Shown piece by piece: positions 8,663 to 16,202 of a stretch of 64,000 nt of DNA; positions within the stretch are counted from its first letter, which is position 1, and each line of letters starts with the position of its first letter. Origin of the DNA: an uncultured Holophagaceae bacterium (GTDB taxonomy: Bacteria > Acidobacteriota > Holophagae > Holophagales > Holophagaceae); NCBI GenBank assembly GCA_903937385.1, contig CAIZZF010000020.1:62001-126000 (forward strand). Direction: 5' to 3'. The notes under the pieces were generated by a model, which saw only the letters and a program-made list of their open reading frames with translations, was not told where the DNA came from and searched no databases. The position numbers were made by a program, and so were the translations under genes.

Positions 8663-9790
8663 ATGCTCTTCGACTCCCCCTCCTCCTTCGGCCGGTCCTT
8701 CCGCATCGTCACCTTCGGCGAGAGCCACGGGGCGGGGGTGGGCGTGGTGCTGGACGGCGTGAAGCCGGGGCTGCCCTTCGACCTGGAGGCCATCCAGGCG
8801 GAGATGGATCGGCGGCGGCCGGGGCAGTCGGACCTGGTGACGCCCCGCAAGGAGGCGGACCAGGTGCAGGTGCTGAGCGGCGTCTTCGAGGGCAAGACCA
8901 CGGGGCATCCCATCGCCATGGTGGTGTTCAACGAGAACCAGCGCAGCGGTGACTACAAGGCCATCACGGACCTCTTCCGGCCGGGCCACGCGGACCTGAC
9001 CTACGACCGCAAGTACGGTCTGCGGGATCCCCGCGGGGGCGGCCGCAGCAGCGGGCGCGAGACCCTGGGCCGGGTGGCGGCGGGGGCCTGGGCCAAGCAG
9101 CAGCTGGCGGCCCTGGGCGTCACCGTGCGCGGCTTCAACCGCGAGATCGCCGCCATCGCCGGGACGGCCGTGGACTGGGCCTTCGTGGAGCGCAATCCCC
9201 TCCGGGTGGCCGATCCTGAGACCTTCGCAGCCCAGCGCGCCGCCGTGGAATCCGCCCGGGCCGAGGGCGACAGCGTGGGCGGCGTCTGCGAGGTCTGGAT
9301 CGAGGGCCTGCCCGTGGGGCTGGGCGATCCCGCCTTCGGCAAGCTGGACGGCCTGCTGGCCCTGGCCTGCATGTCCATCGGCGCCGTGAAGGGTGTGGAG
9401 CTGGGCGCGGGCTTCGAGAGCGCCCGCCTGCGGGGCAGCCAGAACAACGACCCGCTGGGTCCCGGCGGGCCGCTCAAGAATGACGCCGGCGGCACCCTGG
9501 GCGGCATCAGCACCGGCGCGCCCGTGGTGGTGCGCCTGGCGGTGAAGCCCACCAGCTCCATCTCGAAGACCCAGAAGACCATCGACCGCGAGGGCAATGC
9601 CGCGGACATCTCCACGCACGGCCGCCACGATCCCTGCATCGCGCCGCGCATCGTGCCCGTGGCCGAGGCCATGTGCGCCCTGGTGATCTACGACGCCTGG
9701 CTCACCCAGCAGTCCCTGCGCGACGGGACTGCGCCACTGCCGGAGTGGGACTGGGAGGCCGTGGATGCCCTGTTTGCACCCCGGGGCTGA
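8663..9790 (+). CDS. aroC: Chorismate synthase
   Basis: A 375-residue protein with all three chorismate synthase signatures: GRSFRIVTFGESHGAGVGVV near the start, RPGHADLTYDRKYGLRDPRGG followed by GRSSGRETLGRVAAG, and the RHDPCIAPRIVPVAEAM region near the end. It converts 5-enolpyruvylshikimate-3-phosphate to chorismate using reduced FMN, the last step of the shikimate pathway. ATG at 8663 is chosen because homology starts immediately; a GGAGG lies very close upstream. It stands alone ahead of the hem cluster with a 46-bp gap to hemA, so cotranscription with hemA is possible. Confidence 0.97.
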   Translation: MLFDSPSSFGRSFRIVTFGESHGAGVGVVLDGVKPGLPFDLEAIQAEMDRRRPGQSDLVTPRKEADQVQVLSGVFEGKTTGHPIAMVVFNENQRSGDYKAITDLFRPGHADLTYDRKYGLRDPRGGGRSSGRETLGRVAAGAWAKQQLAALGVTVRGFNREIAAIAGTAVDWAFVERNPLRVADPETFAAQRAAVESARAEGDSVGGVCEVWIEGLPVGLGDPAFGKLDGLLALACMSIGAVKGVELGAGFESARLRGSQNNDPLGPGGPLKNDAGGTLGGISTGAPVVVRLAVKPTSSISKTQKTIDREGNAADISTHGRHDPCIAPRIVPVAEAMCALVIYDAWLTQQSLRDGTAPLPEWDWEAVDALFAPRG

Positions 9791-9836
9791 TCGGTAATTG
9801 TGATGACCTCCACTTTCGGGAGGGCATGACGAAGCG

Positions 9837-11042
9837 ATGACCTACCCGGCTCCCGGGCGACGGATCATGGCCTCCGACATGGAACCCGTCCTCATCAGCT
9901 TCCACGCACCGGTCCACGACCTGGACCAGGTGGCGCACCACGTGGTGCGGGAGGGCCTGTCAGCCCATCTGCGCGACTGGCAGCAGCGGGCTGAGGCCCG
10001 GGAGCTGGTCTACCTGGCCACCTGCCAGCGGGTGCTCTGGATGGTGTGGGGCGGCGAGGCCGAGGCCATCGACCCCGGCCCCGGCTTCCGCCGCTACGAG
10101 GGCGAGGAGGCCTGGACCCACCTGCTGGCCATGTCTGCGGGCCTGGAGTCCGCCAACCTGGGTGACCGGGAGATTCCCGGGCAGCTCAAGGACGCCCTGG
10201 TCGCGGCCCGGGAAGTGGGCGTGGCCGGCGAAGAAGCCCAGACGGCCCTGGAGGACGTGATCCGCGAAGGCCAGCGGCTGCGCGCCCGGCTGGGATTGGC
10301 GGACGGCAACGTGAGCGTCGCCACCGTGGCCCTGAAGCACCTGACCGAGGGGCTCGAGCCCGGGTCCAGCGTGGCCCTGGTCGGCGTCGGGCCGATGACC
10401 CAGTACCTGGCGGAGCGGCTGCCTGAGCGCGGCTTCCGCGTGGTGGTGGCCAACCGCACCCGCAGCAAGGCCCATGACCTGGCCGATCCCCTGGGCCTGG
10501 CCACCGTGGACCTCCCGCAGCTCCAGCGCGATCCCGAGGGCTTCGACGCCATCGTCACCGCCACCGCCGCGCCGGAGCCGCTGTTCACCTGGGACGCCTG
10601 GCAGACGCTGAAGCGGCCCACCCTGCGCATCCTGGACCTGGCCCTGCCGCCGGACTCGGAGCCGGGGCTGGAGCTGCTGCCCTGGATCCACCGTGTGGAC
10701 CTGAACGCCTTCCTGGCCCAGACGGCCACCGCCCGGGGCCAGCGCGCCGAGGCAGCCCTCAAGGCGGAACCCTACCTCGTGGGCGCGGCTCGCCGACTGC
10801 GCCACCGGGCCGAGGCCCGCGCCCGCAAGCGGCACCTGCTATCCGCCCAGGAGCGGCTGGACTCGGCCTGGGGTGCCCTGGAGGAAGAAGTCCAGGTGCT
10901 GGAGGAGACCATGGCCTGCATGGACGAGGCCCAGCGCGAAGCCCTGAAGGAGATCCTGTCCCGGGGCCGGACCCTGGCCTTCCGGGCCCTGATCCAGACC
11001 CAACCGAAGCCCCCAGCAAACGGAGAGGCGGTTAATCAATGA
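9837..11042 (+). CDS. hemA: Glutamyl-tRNA reductase (divergent)
   Basis: A ~401-residue protein with the HemA layout. The N-terminal catalytic domain has the nucleophilic cysteine at about residue 63 in ATCQRVLW. GLESANLGDREIPGQLKDA aligns with the usual GLDS-x3-GE-x-QI-x-GQ-x-K region. The NADPH domain has VALVGVGPMTQYLAERLPERG and VANRTRSKAHDLA, and a C-terminal helical dimer domain follows. It reduces charged glutamyl-tRNA to glutamate-1-semialdehyde, the entry to tetrapyrrole synthesis. The usual S/T-CNR-x-E motif is altered to TCQRVL. Starts at 9837, 9867 and 9879 are possible. A four-codon ATG-ACG-AAG-CGA-TGA frame overlaps the 9837 start. It heads hemACDBLEN. Confidence 0.88.
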   Translation: MTYPAPGRRIMASDMEPVLISFHAPVHDLDQVAHHVVREGLSAHLRDWQQRAEARELVYLATCQRVLWMVWGGEAEAIDPGPGFRRYEGEEAWTHLLAMSAGLESANLGDREIPGQLKDALVAAREVGVAGEEAQTALEDVIREGQRLRARLGLADGNVSVATVALKHLTEGLEPGSSVALVGVGPMTQYLAERLPERGFRVVVANRTRSKAHDLADPLGLATVDLPQLQRDPEGFDAIVTATAAPEPLFTWDAWQTLKRPTLRILDLALPPDSEPGLELLPWIHRVDLNAFLAQTATARGQRAEAALKAEPYLVGAARRLRHRAEARARKRHLLSAQERLDSAWGALEEEVQVLEETMACMDEAQREALKEILSRGRTLAFRALIQTQPKPPANGEAVNQ

Positions 11043-11191
11043 GAACGAAGCAGGAGCGGAGTTCCACTTTGGCGACCATTCGCCGAAGGCGAATCGGACC
11101 GGCTGCGAAGCATTCGGCCTCGGAGGGGCGAGCGCCGATGGCGCGAGTCAAGCCGAAGCCCGCAGGGTGCGGCACAGGAGGTGCCGCATGA
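11039..11191 (+). CDS. Small coupled ORF (50 aa) filling the hemA-hemC spacer; leader-peptide candidate
   Basis: This frame starts with ATG overlapping the hemA stop (ATGA at 11039-11042). It ends with TGA overlapping the hemC ATG (ATGA at 11188-11191), so the entire spacer is open. The peptide begins MRTKQERSST and ends KPKPAGCGTGGAA. The same ends, MSMQQERRAT and RPAGCRTGGAA, occur in the 25-residue ORF at 43870-43947, which also overlaps its downstream start. The peptide is basic and shows no domain I know. It contains an internal hairpin-forming stretch ATTCGCC-GAA-GGCGAAT (11078-11094). It could be a translated leader coupling hemA to hemC, or a mobile or repeated DNA element that happens to stay open. 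Confidence 0.5.
   Translation: MRTKQERSSTLATIRRRRIGPAAKHSASEGRAPMARVKPKPAGCGTGGAA
11168..11188 (+). promoter_or_regulatory. Shine-Dalgarno hairpin of hemC
   Basis: TGCGGCAC (11168-11175) and GTGCCGCA (11181-11188) are perfect 8-nt inverted repeats enclosing the loop AGGAG. The Shine-Dalgarno sequence AGGAGG thus sits in the loop and the A of the hemC ATG closes the stem. The same structure recurs at 43924-43944 with a compensated base-pair swap. It probably modulates translation initiation of hemC; that function is inference. Confidence 0.6.
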
Positions 11192-12066
11192 GGAACGTCA
11201 CGGTCGCCACCCGAGGTTCCGCCCTGGCCGTGGGCCAGGCCGAACCCATGGTGACGTTCCTGGAGTCCCGAGGCTACGAGGTCACCTGGCGCAAGTTCTC
11301 CACCTCCGGCGACCAGTGGCTGCTGGGCCCGCTGGACAAGCAGCAGGGCGGCGGCTTCTTCACCAAGGAGCTGGAGGACGCCATGGGCTCTGGCCAGGCG
11401 GACCTGCTCATCCACAGCCTGAAGGACGTCTCCCTGGAGCGGCCCGCGGGCATCGTGGCCGCCTGCATTCCCCGGCGCGAGGATCCCGCAGACTGGCTGA
11501 TCCTGCGGCCCGACGCGCCCGAAGACCTGGTCATCGGCACCAGCGCCGTGCGGCGCCAGCGGGTGCTCAGCCAGTTGTTTCCGAAGGCCCGCTTCACCTG
11601 GATCCGCGGCAACGTGCAGACCCGCTTGCAGCGCGTCCGGGACGGCGTGCTGCGGGAGGAACCCCTCCACGCCACCCTGCTGGCCGCGGCGGGCCTCAAG
11701 CGGCTGGGACTGGATCTCTCGGGCCTCACCGTGCGGCCTCTCACGCCGAAAGAGCTGCCCTCGGCACCGGGGCAGGGCGCCCTGCTGGCGGAGGCCCGGG
11801 CGGATCGCCCCGACCTCATCGAAGCCCTGGCGGAGCTCCACGACCCCCTGACCGCGCGCTGCGTGACCCTGGAGCGGCAGGTGCTGGCGGGCATCGGTGG
11901 CGGCTGCCAGCAGCCCCTGGGCGCCCTGGCCACGCCCCAGGCCGACGGCAGCCTGCTGCTGCAGGTGGCCTACGCACCCGAGGGTGAGCTGCGCCGCGCC
12001 GAGGCGTGCGGAACCGACGACCGGGAGCTCCTGGCGCAGGTGCTCAGGGGCATCGGGCTGGCATGA
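11188..12066 (+). CDS. hemC: Porphobilinogen deaminase (hydroxymethylbilane synthase)
   Basis: A 292-residue protein. It shows VATRGSALAVGQAEPM, FFTKELEDAMGSGQADLLIHSLKD in two overlapping blocks, GTSAVRRQRVLSQLFP, IRGNVQTRL and the dipyrromethane-cofactor cysteine in GIGGGCQQPLGALA. It polymerises four porphobilinogen molecules into hydroxymethylbilane in the cytoplasm. The start at ATG 11188 is preferred over an upstream in-frame ATG at 11167, because AGGAGGTG lies 4-11 bases before it and homology starts at VTVATRGS. Its stop overlaps the hemD start by ATGA. Confidence 0.96.
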   Translation: MRNVTVATRGSALAVGQAEPMVTFLESRGYEVTWRKFSTSGDQWLLGPLDKQQGGGFFTKELEDAMGSGQADLLIHSLKDVSLERPAGIVAACIPRREDPADWLILRPDAPEDLVIGTSAVRRQRVLSQLFPKARFTWIRGNVQTRLQRVRDGVLREEPLHATLLAAAGLKRLGLDLSGLTVRPLTPKELPSAPGQGALLAEARADRPDLIEALAELHDPLTARCVTLERQVLAGIGGGCQQPLGALATPQADGSLLLQVAYAPEGELRRAEACGTDDRELLAQVLRGIGLA

Positions 12067-12758
12067 CCCAGCCCACGGGTCTCCCCCGCCTGGCGCTGGC
12101 CCGGCCTGCGCAGCACCCCCTGGCGGAGGCTGTCCGCCGGGCGGGCTGGGAGCCCGTGCCGTATCTCTTCACGAACGCCGAGCCCACGGGCTTTCCGCCG
12201 CCCAGACCTTGGTCCGACCTTGCCGCCGTGCTGGTCCTGAGTCCGGCCGGTGCCCGGGCCGTGGCCGCGGTGCTGCCGGACGGGACCCGCTGCCTGGCGC
12301 AGGGAGCCGGCACAGCCGAGGCCCTGGGTCGCCGGAACCTGGCCGTGTCGCTGCCCTCGGAGGCCCGCGCCGAGGCGCTCTGGGCGCTGCTGCAGGCCAC
12401 CTTCCCGGAGGGCGGCGACTTCCTGCTGGTGCGGGGCGAGCGCAGCCGGGGCTTCCTCGAGTCCGCCGCCCAGGACACCGTCTGGCGCCTGCATCCCTGG
12501 ACCACGCACCGCGAGGCCGCGGCCGAGCCTCTGCCGCGCCTGCCCGTGGTGGAGGCCGTGCTGGCCTTGAGTCCCCTGCAGGCGGAGCTGCTCGGCCCGC
12601 TGGCGGTCGCCGTGCGGCGCTTCGCCTGGGGCCAGGGCACTGCCGAGGCCTTTGCCAGGGCGGGCACGCCGGCCCACGCCACCTGTCCACCCAAGCCCGA
12701 ACTGCTCGAAGCCCTGCTCGTTGCCAACCTGCCCAAGAAGGAGGAGTCCCCATGCTGA
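12063..12758 (+). CDS. hemD: Uroporphyrinogen-III synthase
   Basis: A 231-residue protein located between hemC and hemB, with four-base (hemC) and seven-base (hemB) overlaps. HemD is poorly conserved in sequence. This protein fits in length and in its bilobed pattern: PRLALARPAQHPLAEAVRRAGW, then LAAVLVLSPAGARAV, then LAQGAGTAEALGR, and a final AVRRFAWGQGTAEAFARAG that corresponds to the usual IG-x-x-TA-x-A-x3-G segment. It cyclises hydroxymethylbilane with ring-D inversion. Identification rests mainly on position plus weak motifs. Confidence 0.82.
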   Translation: MTQPTGLPRLALARPAQHPLAEAVRRAGWEPVPYLFTNAEPTGFPPPRPWSDLAAVLVLSPAGARAVAAVLPDGTRCLAQGAGTAEALGRRNLAVSLPSEARAEALWALLQATFPEGGDFLLVRGERSRGFLESAAQDTVWRLHPWTTHREAAAEPLPRLPVVEAVLALSPLQAELLGPLAVAVRRFAWGQGTAEAFARAGTPAHATCPPKPELLEALLVANLPKKEESPC

Positions 12759-13729
12759 ACCGATCCCGCCGCCTCCGCACCAGCGCCGCCATGCGCAACC
12801 TCGTGGCCGAGACGGACCTCCGCCCGCGCCACCTGATCCAGGGCCACTTCGTGATGCCCCAGGCGGGCAGCCTCGAGATCTCCAGCATGCCGGGCATCTG
12901 CAACGCCGGCGTGGAGGACACGGTGCGCCAGATCGAGAAGGACCTGAAGCGCGGAATAACCAATGTGCTGCTCTTCGGGGTGCCCGATGACGCTGCCAAG
13001 ACCCCCGACGCCGCCTATGTGAAGGACCGCGAGGGGGTGATTCCCCAGACCGTGCGGGCTTTGAAGAAGGCTTTCGGCTCGGACCTGATCGTCATCACGG
13101 ACATCTGCCTCTGTGGTGCCACCAGCCACGGCCACTGCGGCCTGGTGAGCGAGGAGGGCGAGGTGCTCAACGACCCGTCCCTGCCCATCCTGGCGGAGAT
13201 GGCCCTGCGCCACGCCGAGGCGGGCACCGACATCGTCTCCCCCAGCGACATGATGGACGGCCGCGTGGCGGCCATCCGCGCGCTGCTGGACCAGAACGGC
13301 TTCACCTCCACCAGCATCCTCAGCTATGCCATCAAGCACTCCGGCGCCTACTACGGACCCTTCCGCGAGGCCGCCCACAGCAGCCCCAAGTTCGGGGACC
13401 GGAAGACCTACCAGATGGATCCCCGCAACGCCCGGGAGGGGCTGCGCGACGCGCTGCTCGACATCGAGGAGGGCGCGGACATGCTCATGGTCAAGCCCGC
13501 CCTGCCGAACCTGGACCTCATCTGGCGTCTGCGCCAGGCCACCCTGGCGCCCCTCTGCGCCTACCACGTGTCCAGCGAGTTCAGCAGCGTCAAGGCTGCG
13601 GACCGCCTGGGCTGGGTCAACGGCGACCAGCTGATGTTCGAGCACCTCCTGGCCATCCGCCGCGCAGGCGCCGACATGATCGTCACCTACGCGGCCCGCG
13701 AGGCCGTGGAGAAGGGCTGGATTTCCTGA
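12752..13729 (+). CDS. hemB: Delta-aminolevulinic acid dehydratase (porphobilinogen synthase)
   Basis: A 325-residue protein. The zinc-type metal site is seen as DICLCGATSHGHCG. The two active-site lysines lie in ILSYAIKHSGAYYGPFR and GADMLMVKPALPNLD, and SPSDMMDGRVAAIR is also present. It condenses two aminolevulinate molecules to porphobilinogen. Start ATG 12752 has AAGGAGGAG 6-14 bases upstream inside the hemD end, so the genes are translationally coupled. The cysteine-rich site predicts a zinc-dependent rather than magnesium-only enzyme. A long hairpin repeat follows before hemL. Confidence 0.97.
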   Translation: MLNRSRRLRTSAAMRNLVAETDLRPRHLIQGHFVMPQAGSLEISSMPGICNAGVEDTVRQIEKDLKRGITNVLLFGVPDDAAKTPDAAYVKDREGVIPQTVRALKKAFGSDLIVITDICLCGATSHGHCGLVSEEGEVLNDPSLPILAEMALRHAEAGTDIVSPSDMMDGRVAAIRALLDQNGFTSTSILSYAIKHSGAYYGPFREAAHSSPKFGDRKTYQMDPRNAREGLRDALLDIEEGADMLMVKPALPNLDLIWRLRQATLAPLCAYHVSSEFSSVKAADRLGWVNGDQLMFEHLLAIRRAGADMIVTYAAREAVEKGWIS

Positions 13730-13735
13730 ATTTGT

Positions 13736-13796
13736 AACCGCAGATGGCGCAGATAAGGGCCTCTTTTCATCTGCGTCATCTGCGTCATCTGCGGTT
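13736..13796. repeat. GCAGATGAC-unit hairpin in the hemB-hemL spacer
   Basis: AACCGCAGATGGCGCAGAT (13736-13754) and ATCTGCGTCATCTGCGGTT (13778-13796) pair over 19 nt with one G-U position. An extra ATCTGCGTC unit lies in the loop side, giving a 9-nt tandem rhythm. Such a stem could act as a processing or attenuation site between hemB and hemL, or be an interspersed palindromic repeat. Confidence 0.7.
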
Positions 13797-13814
13797 TGTT
13801 TTTTTGAGGTTTTC

Positions 13815-15068
13815 ATGAGCAATGAATCTCTGTTTCAAGAGGCGCTGACGCACTTCCCGGGGGGGGTGTCGAGTCCGGTGCGGGCTTTTCGCGCTGTGGG
13901 GGGGACGCCCAAGTTCTTCAGGAAGGCCAGCGGCGCCTGGTTCGAGGACGAGGATGGTGTGCGCTTCCTGGACCTCTGCATGTCCTGGGGGCCGCTGATC
14001 CTCGGCCACGCCCACCCGGACATCCTGGCGGCGGTCACCGAGGCCATGCAGGAGGGCCTCACCTTCGGCGCCCCCAGCCGCCGGGAGCTGGCCCTGGCGC
14101 GCCGCATCAAGGAGATGGTGCCCTTCGTGGAGAAGATGCGCTTCGTATCCTCGGGCACCGAGGCCGTCATGAGCGCACTGCGCGCCGCCCGGGGCTTTAC
14201 CGGCCGGGAGCGCATCCTGAAGTTCGAGGGCTGCTACCACGGCCACAGCGATGGCCTGCTGGTGAAGGCAGGCTCGGGCCTCATCACCTTCGGCGCCCCC
14301 ACCAGCGCCGGCGTGCCCAAGGCCATCGCCGAGCTGACCTCCGTGGTGTCGCTGGATGACCTGGAGACCCTGGAGCGCACCTTTGCCGAGATCGGCTCGG
14401 AGCTGGCTGCGGCCATCATCGAGCCCATCCCCGCCAACAACGGCCTGCTGCTGCAGCGGCCGGAGTTCCTCACGCGGCTCCGGGAGCTCTGTACCAAGCA
14501 CGGCGTGATCCTCATCTTCGACGAGGTCATCAGCGGCTTTCGCGTGGCCCCGGGCGGCGCGGCGGAGCGCCTGGGCATCACCCCGGACCTGGCCACCTAC
14601 GGCAAGATCATCGGCGGTGGCATGCCCGTGGGCCTCTACGGTGGGCGCAAGGACATCATGGGCGTGGTCGCGCCGGACGGTCCCGTCTACCAGGCGGGCA
14701 CGCTGTCGGGCAACCCCGTGGCCATGGCCGCGGGCCTGGCCACCATGGCCCACCTGACCCCGGCCTTCTACGCCGCGCTGGAGACCGCCGCCGCCGCCTG
14801 GGCCAAGGCCTTCGAGACCATCCCCGGCCTGCGCTGCCCCCGCTACGGCTGCCTGCTCTGGCCCCTCTTCCAGGATGGCGTGCGCCGCAGCGACGCGGTG
14901 CAGGGCGCGGCCATCAGCAGCTTCAACCGCCTCCACAAGGCCCTGCTGGGCCAGGGCGTCTACCTGCCCCCCAGCGGCTACGAAGTGGCCTTCCTGGGCG
15001 GCGCCCATGGCGCCCCCGAGCTCGCCCACTTCCAGCAGGCCGTGGCGGCCGTGGCGAAGGACTTTTAA
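13815..15068 (+). CDS. hemL: Glutamate-1-semialdehyde 2,1-aminomutase
   Basis: A 417-residue class-III PLP aminotransferase. The N-terminus LTHFPGGVSSPVRAFRAVGG is diagnostic of HemL. FVSSGTEAVMSALRAARGFT and FEGCYHGHSDGLLVKAGSG bind PLP phosphate and ring, LIFDEVISGFRV holds the PLP aspartate, and the Schiff-base lysine is in YGKIIGGGMPVG. It converts glutamate-1-semialdehyde to aminolevulinate, completing the C5 route with HemA. TTGAGG precedes the ATG by about 6 bases. It is separated from hemB and hemE by hairpin repeats, so it may be expressed at a different level from its neighbours. Confidence 0.97.
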   Translation: MSNESLFQEALTHFPGGVSSPVRAFRAVGGTPKFFRKASGAWFEDEDGVRFLDLCMSWGPLILGHAHPDILAAVTEAMQEGLTFGAPSRRELALARRIKEMVPFVEKMRFVSSGTEAVMSALRAARGFTGRERILKFEGCYHGHSDGLLVKAGSGLITFGAPTSAGVPKAIAELTSVVSLDDLETLERTFAEIGSELAAAIIEPIPANNGLLLQRPEFLTRLRELCTKHGVILIFDEVISGFRVAPGGAAERLGITPDLATYGKIIGGGMPVGLYGGRKDIMGVVAPDGPVYQAGTLSGNPVAMAAGLATMAHLTPAFYAALETAAAAWAKAFETIPGLRCPRYGCLLWPLFQDGVRRSDAVQGAAISSFNRLHKALLGQGVYLPPSGYEVAFLGGAHGAPELAHFQQAVAAVAKDF

Positions 15069-15081
15069 AAAATGAAAAAAT

Positions 15082-15180
15082 ACTCTCGCGGAGGGGCGCA
15101 GAGGAGGCGGAGGTTGCAGAGGAAGGATGCCTTTGCTTTTCTCCGAGCTCTCTGCCATCTCTGCGACCCTCCGCGAGAGT
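15082..15180. repeat. CTCTCGCGGAGG-type inverted repeat in the hemL-hemE spacer
   Basis: The left arm begins ACTCTCGCGGAGGGGCGCAG at 15082 and the right arm ends at 15180 with its near-exact reverse complement (CTGCGACCCTCCGCGAGAGT). Pairing extends inward imperfectly for roughly 30 nt. Units of GGAGG/GCAGAGG repeat with a 9-10 nt rhythm. A related copy lies at 50399-50515. The hemE ribosome site lies downstream of the stem. Confidence 0.7.
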
Positions 15181-15215
15181 CGTTGCCTTTGACTGTTGTT
15201 GACTCTGGAGTACCC

Positions 15216-16202
15216 ATGCAGCCTCTGCTTCGTGTATTGAATGGCGAGACCCTCGACAAGCCGCCGGTGTGGTTCATGCGCCAGGCGGGGCGGTTCCTGC
15301 CGGAGTACCGCGCCATCCGGGCCAAGGCCACCTTCGAGCAGCTGCTCAGCGACTCGGACCTGGCGGCGGAAGTCTCCCTCCAGCCCATCCGCCGCTTCCC
15401 CCAGATCGACGGCGCCATCATCTTCAGCGACATCCTGGTGATCCTCGACGCCCTGGGCTGTGAGGTGACCATCCCCGAGGGCGGCCCGCGCATCGGGAAG
15501 ACCCTGGACCAGATCGACATCAACCGGCCCCTCGACGAGTCCATCTTCGACCCGGTGCAGGCCGCCATCCGCAAGGTGAAGGCCCAGCTGCCCGAGAAGG
15601 TCACCATGCTGGGCTTCGCGGGTGCCCCCTGGACGCTGCTGGCCTACGGCATCGAAGGCAAGGGCAGCAAGAGCTGGTCGAAGGCCAAGGCCTTCCTGCA
15701 CCACGACCCGGTCTTGGCGCGCAAGTGGCTGGACAAGCTGGCGGACGCCGCCGCACGGCTGCTGAACCTACACATTGGCGCCGGTGCCCAGGGCGTGCAG
15801 CTCTTCGATACCTGGGCCGGGGAGCTGGATCCCCAGGACTACGCGGAGTTCGCACTGCCTGCGGTGCAGCGGACGCTCTCCCAGGTGACCGCGGCCCCCA
15901 CGCTGTTCTTCGCCCGCACGGGCTACCTGCCGGACTCCCTGAACGACCTGCCCTGCCAGGGGCTGGCGGTGCCCTGGCAGGTGCCCATGGCCGAGGCCCG
16001 GCGCCGGTTCCCGAAGATGGTCCTCCAGGGCAACCTGGATCCCATCGCGCTGCTGGCGGGCCCCGAGACCGCCTGCCGCAAGGCCCGGGCCATCGTGGAT
16101 GTCATGAAGGGGCACCCGCACATCTTCAACCTCGGCCACGGGCTCACCCCCGAGACTGATCCTGCGGTGCTCCAGGCGGTCCTGGACGAGGTCAAGGCAT
16201 GA
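15216..16202 (+). CDS. hemE: Uroporphyrinogen decarboxylase
   Basis: A 328-residue protein. PPVWFMRQAGRFLPEYRAIR near the N-terminus contains the conserved arginines of the substrate pocket. IIFSDILVILDALGC supplies the catalytic aspartate and GFAGAPWTLLAYGIEGKGSK is the second signature. GNLDPIALLAGP and FNLGHGLTPETDP close the protein. It decarboxylates uroporphyrinogen III to coproporphyrinogen III. ATG 15216 is chosen because CTGGAG lies 6-11 bases upstream; the longer open frame upstream runs through the inverted repeat. The stop overlaps hemN by ATGA. Confidence 0.97.
   Translation: MQPLLRVLNGETLDKPPVWFMRQAGRFLPEYRAIRAKATFEQLLSDSDLAAEVSLQPIRRFPQIDGAIIFSDILVILDALGCEVTIPEGGPRIGKTLDQIDINRPLDESIFDPVQAAIRKVKAQLPEKVTMLGFAGAPWTLLAYGIEGKGSKSWSKAKAFLHHDPVLARKWLDKLADAAARLLNLHIGAGAQGVQLFDTWAGELDPQDYAEFALPAVQRTLSQVTAAPTLFFARTGYLPDSLNDLPCQGLAVPWQVPMAEARRRFPKMVLQGNLDPIALLAGPETACRKARAIVDVMKGHPHIFNLGHGLTPETDPAVLQAVLDEVKA

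Noticed and set aside
9826..9840. A four-codon upstream ORF (ATG ACG AAG CGA TGA) overlapping the hemA start
   Set aside because: The GGAGG is only 2 nt from this ATG and better placed, though far, for hemA. Too short to support.
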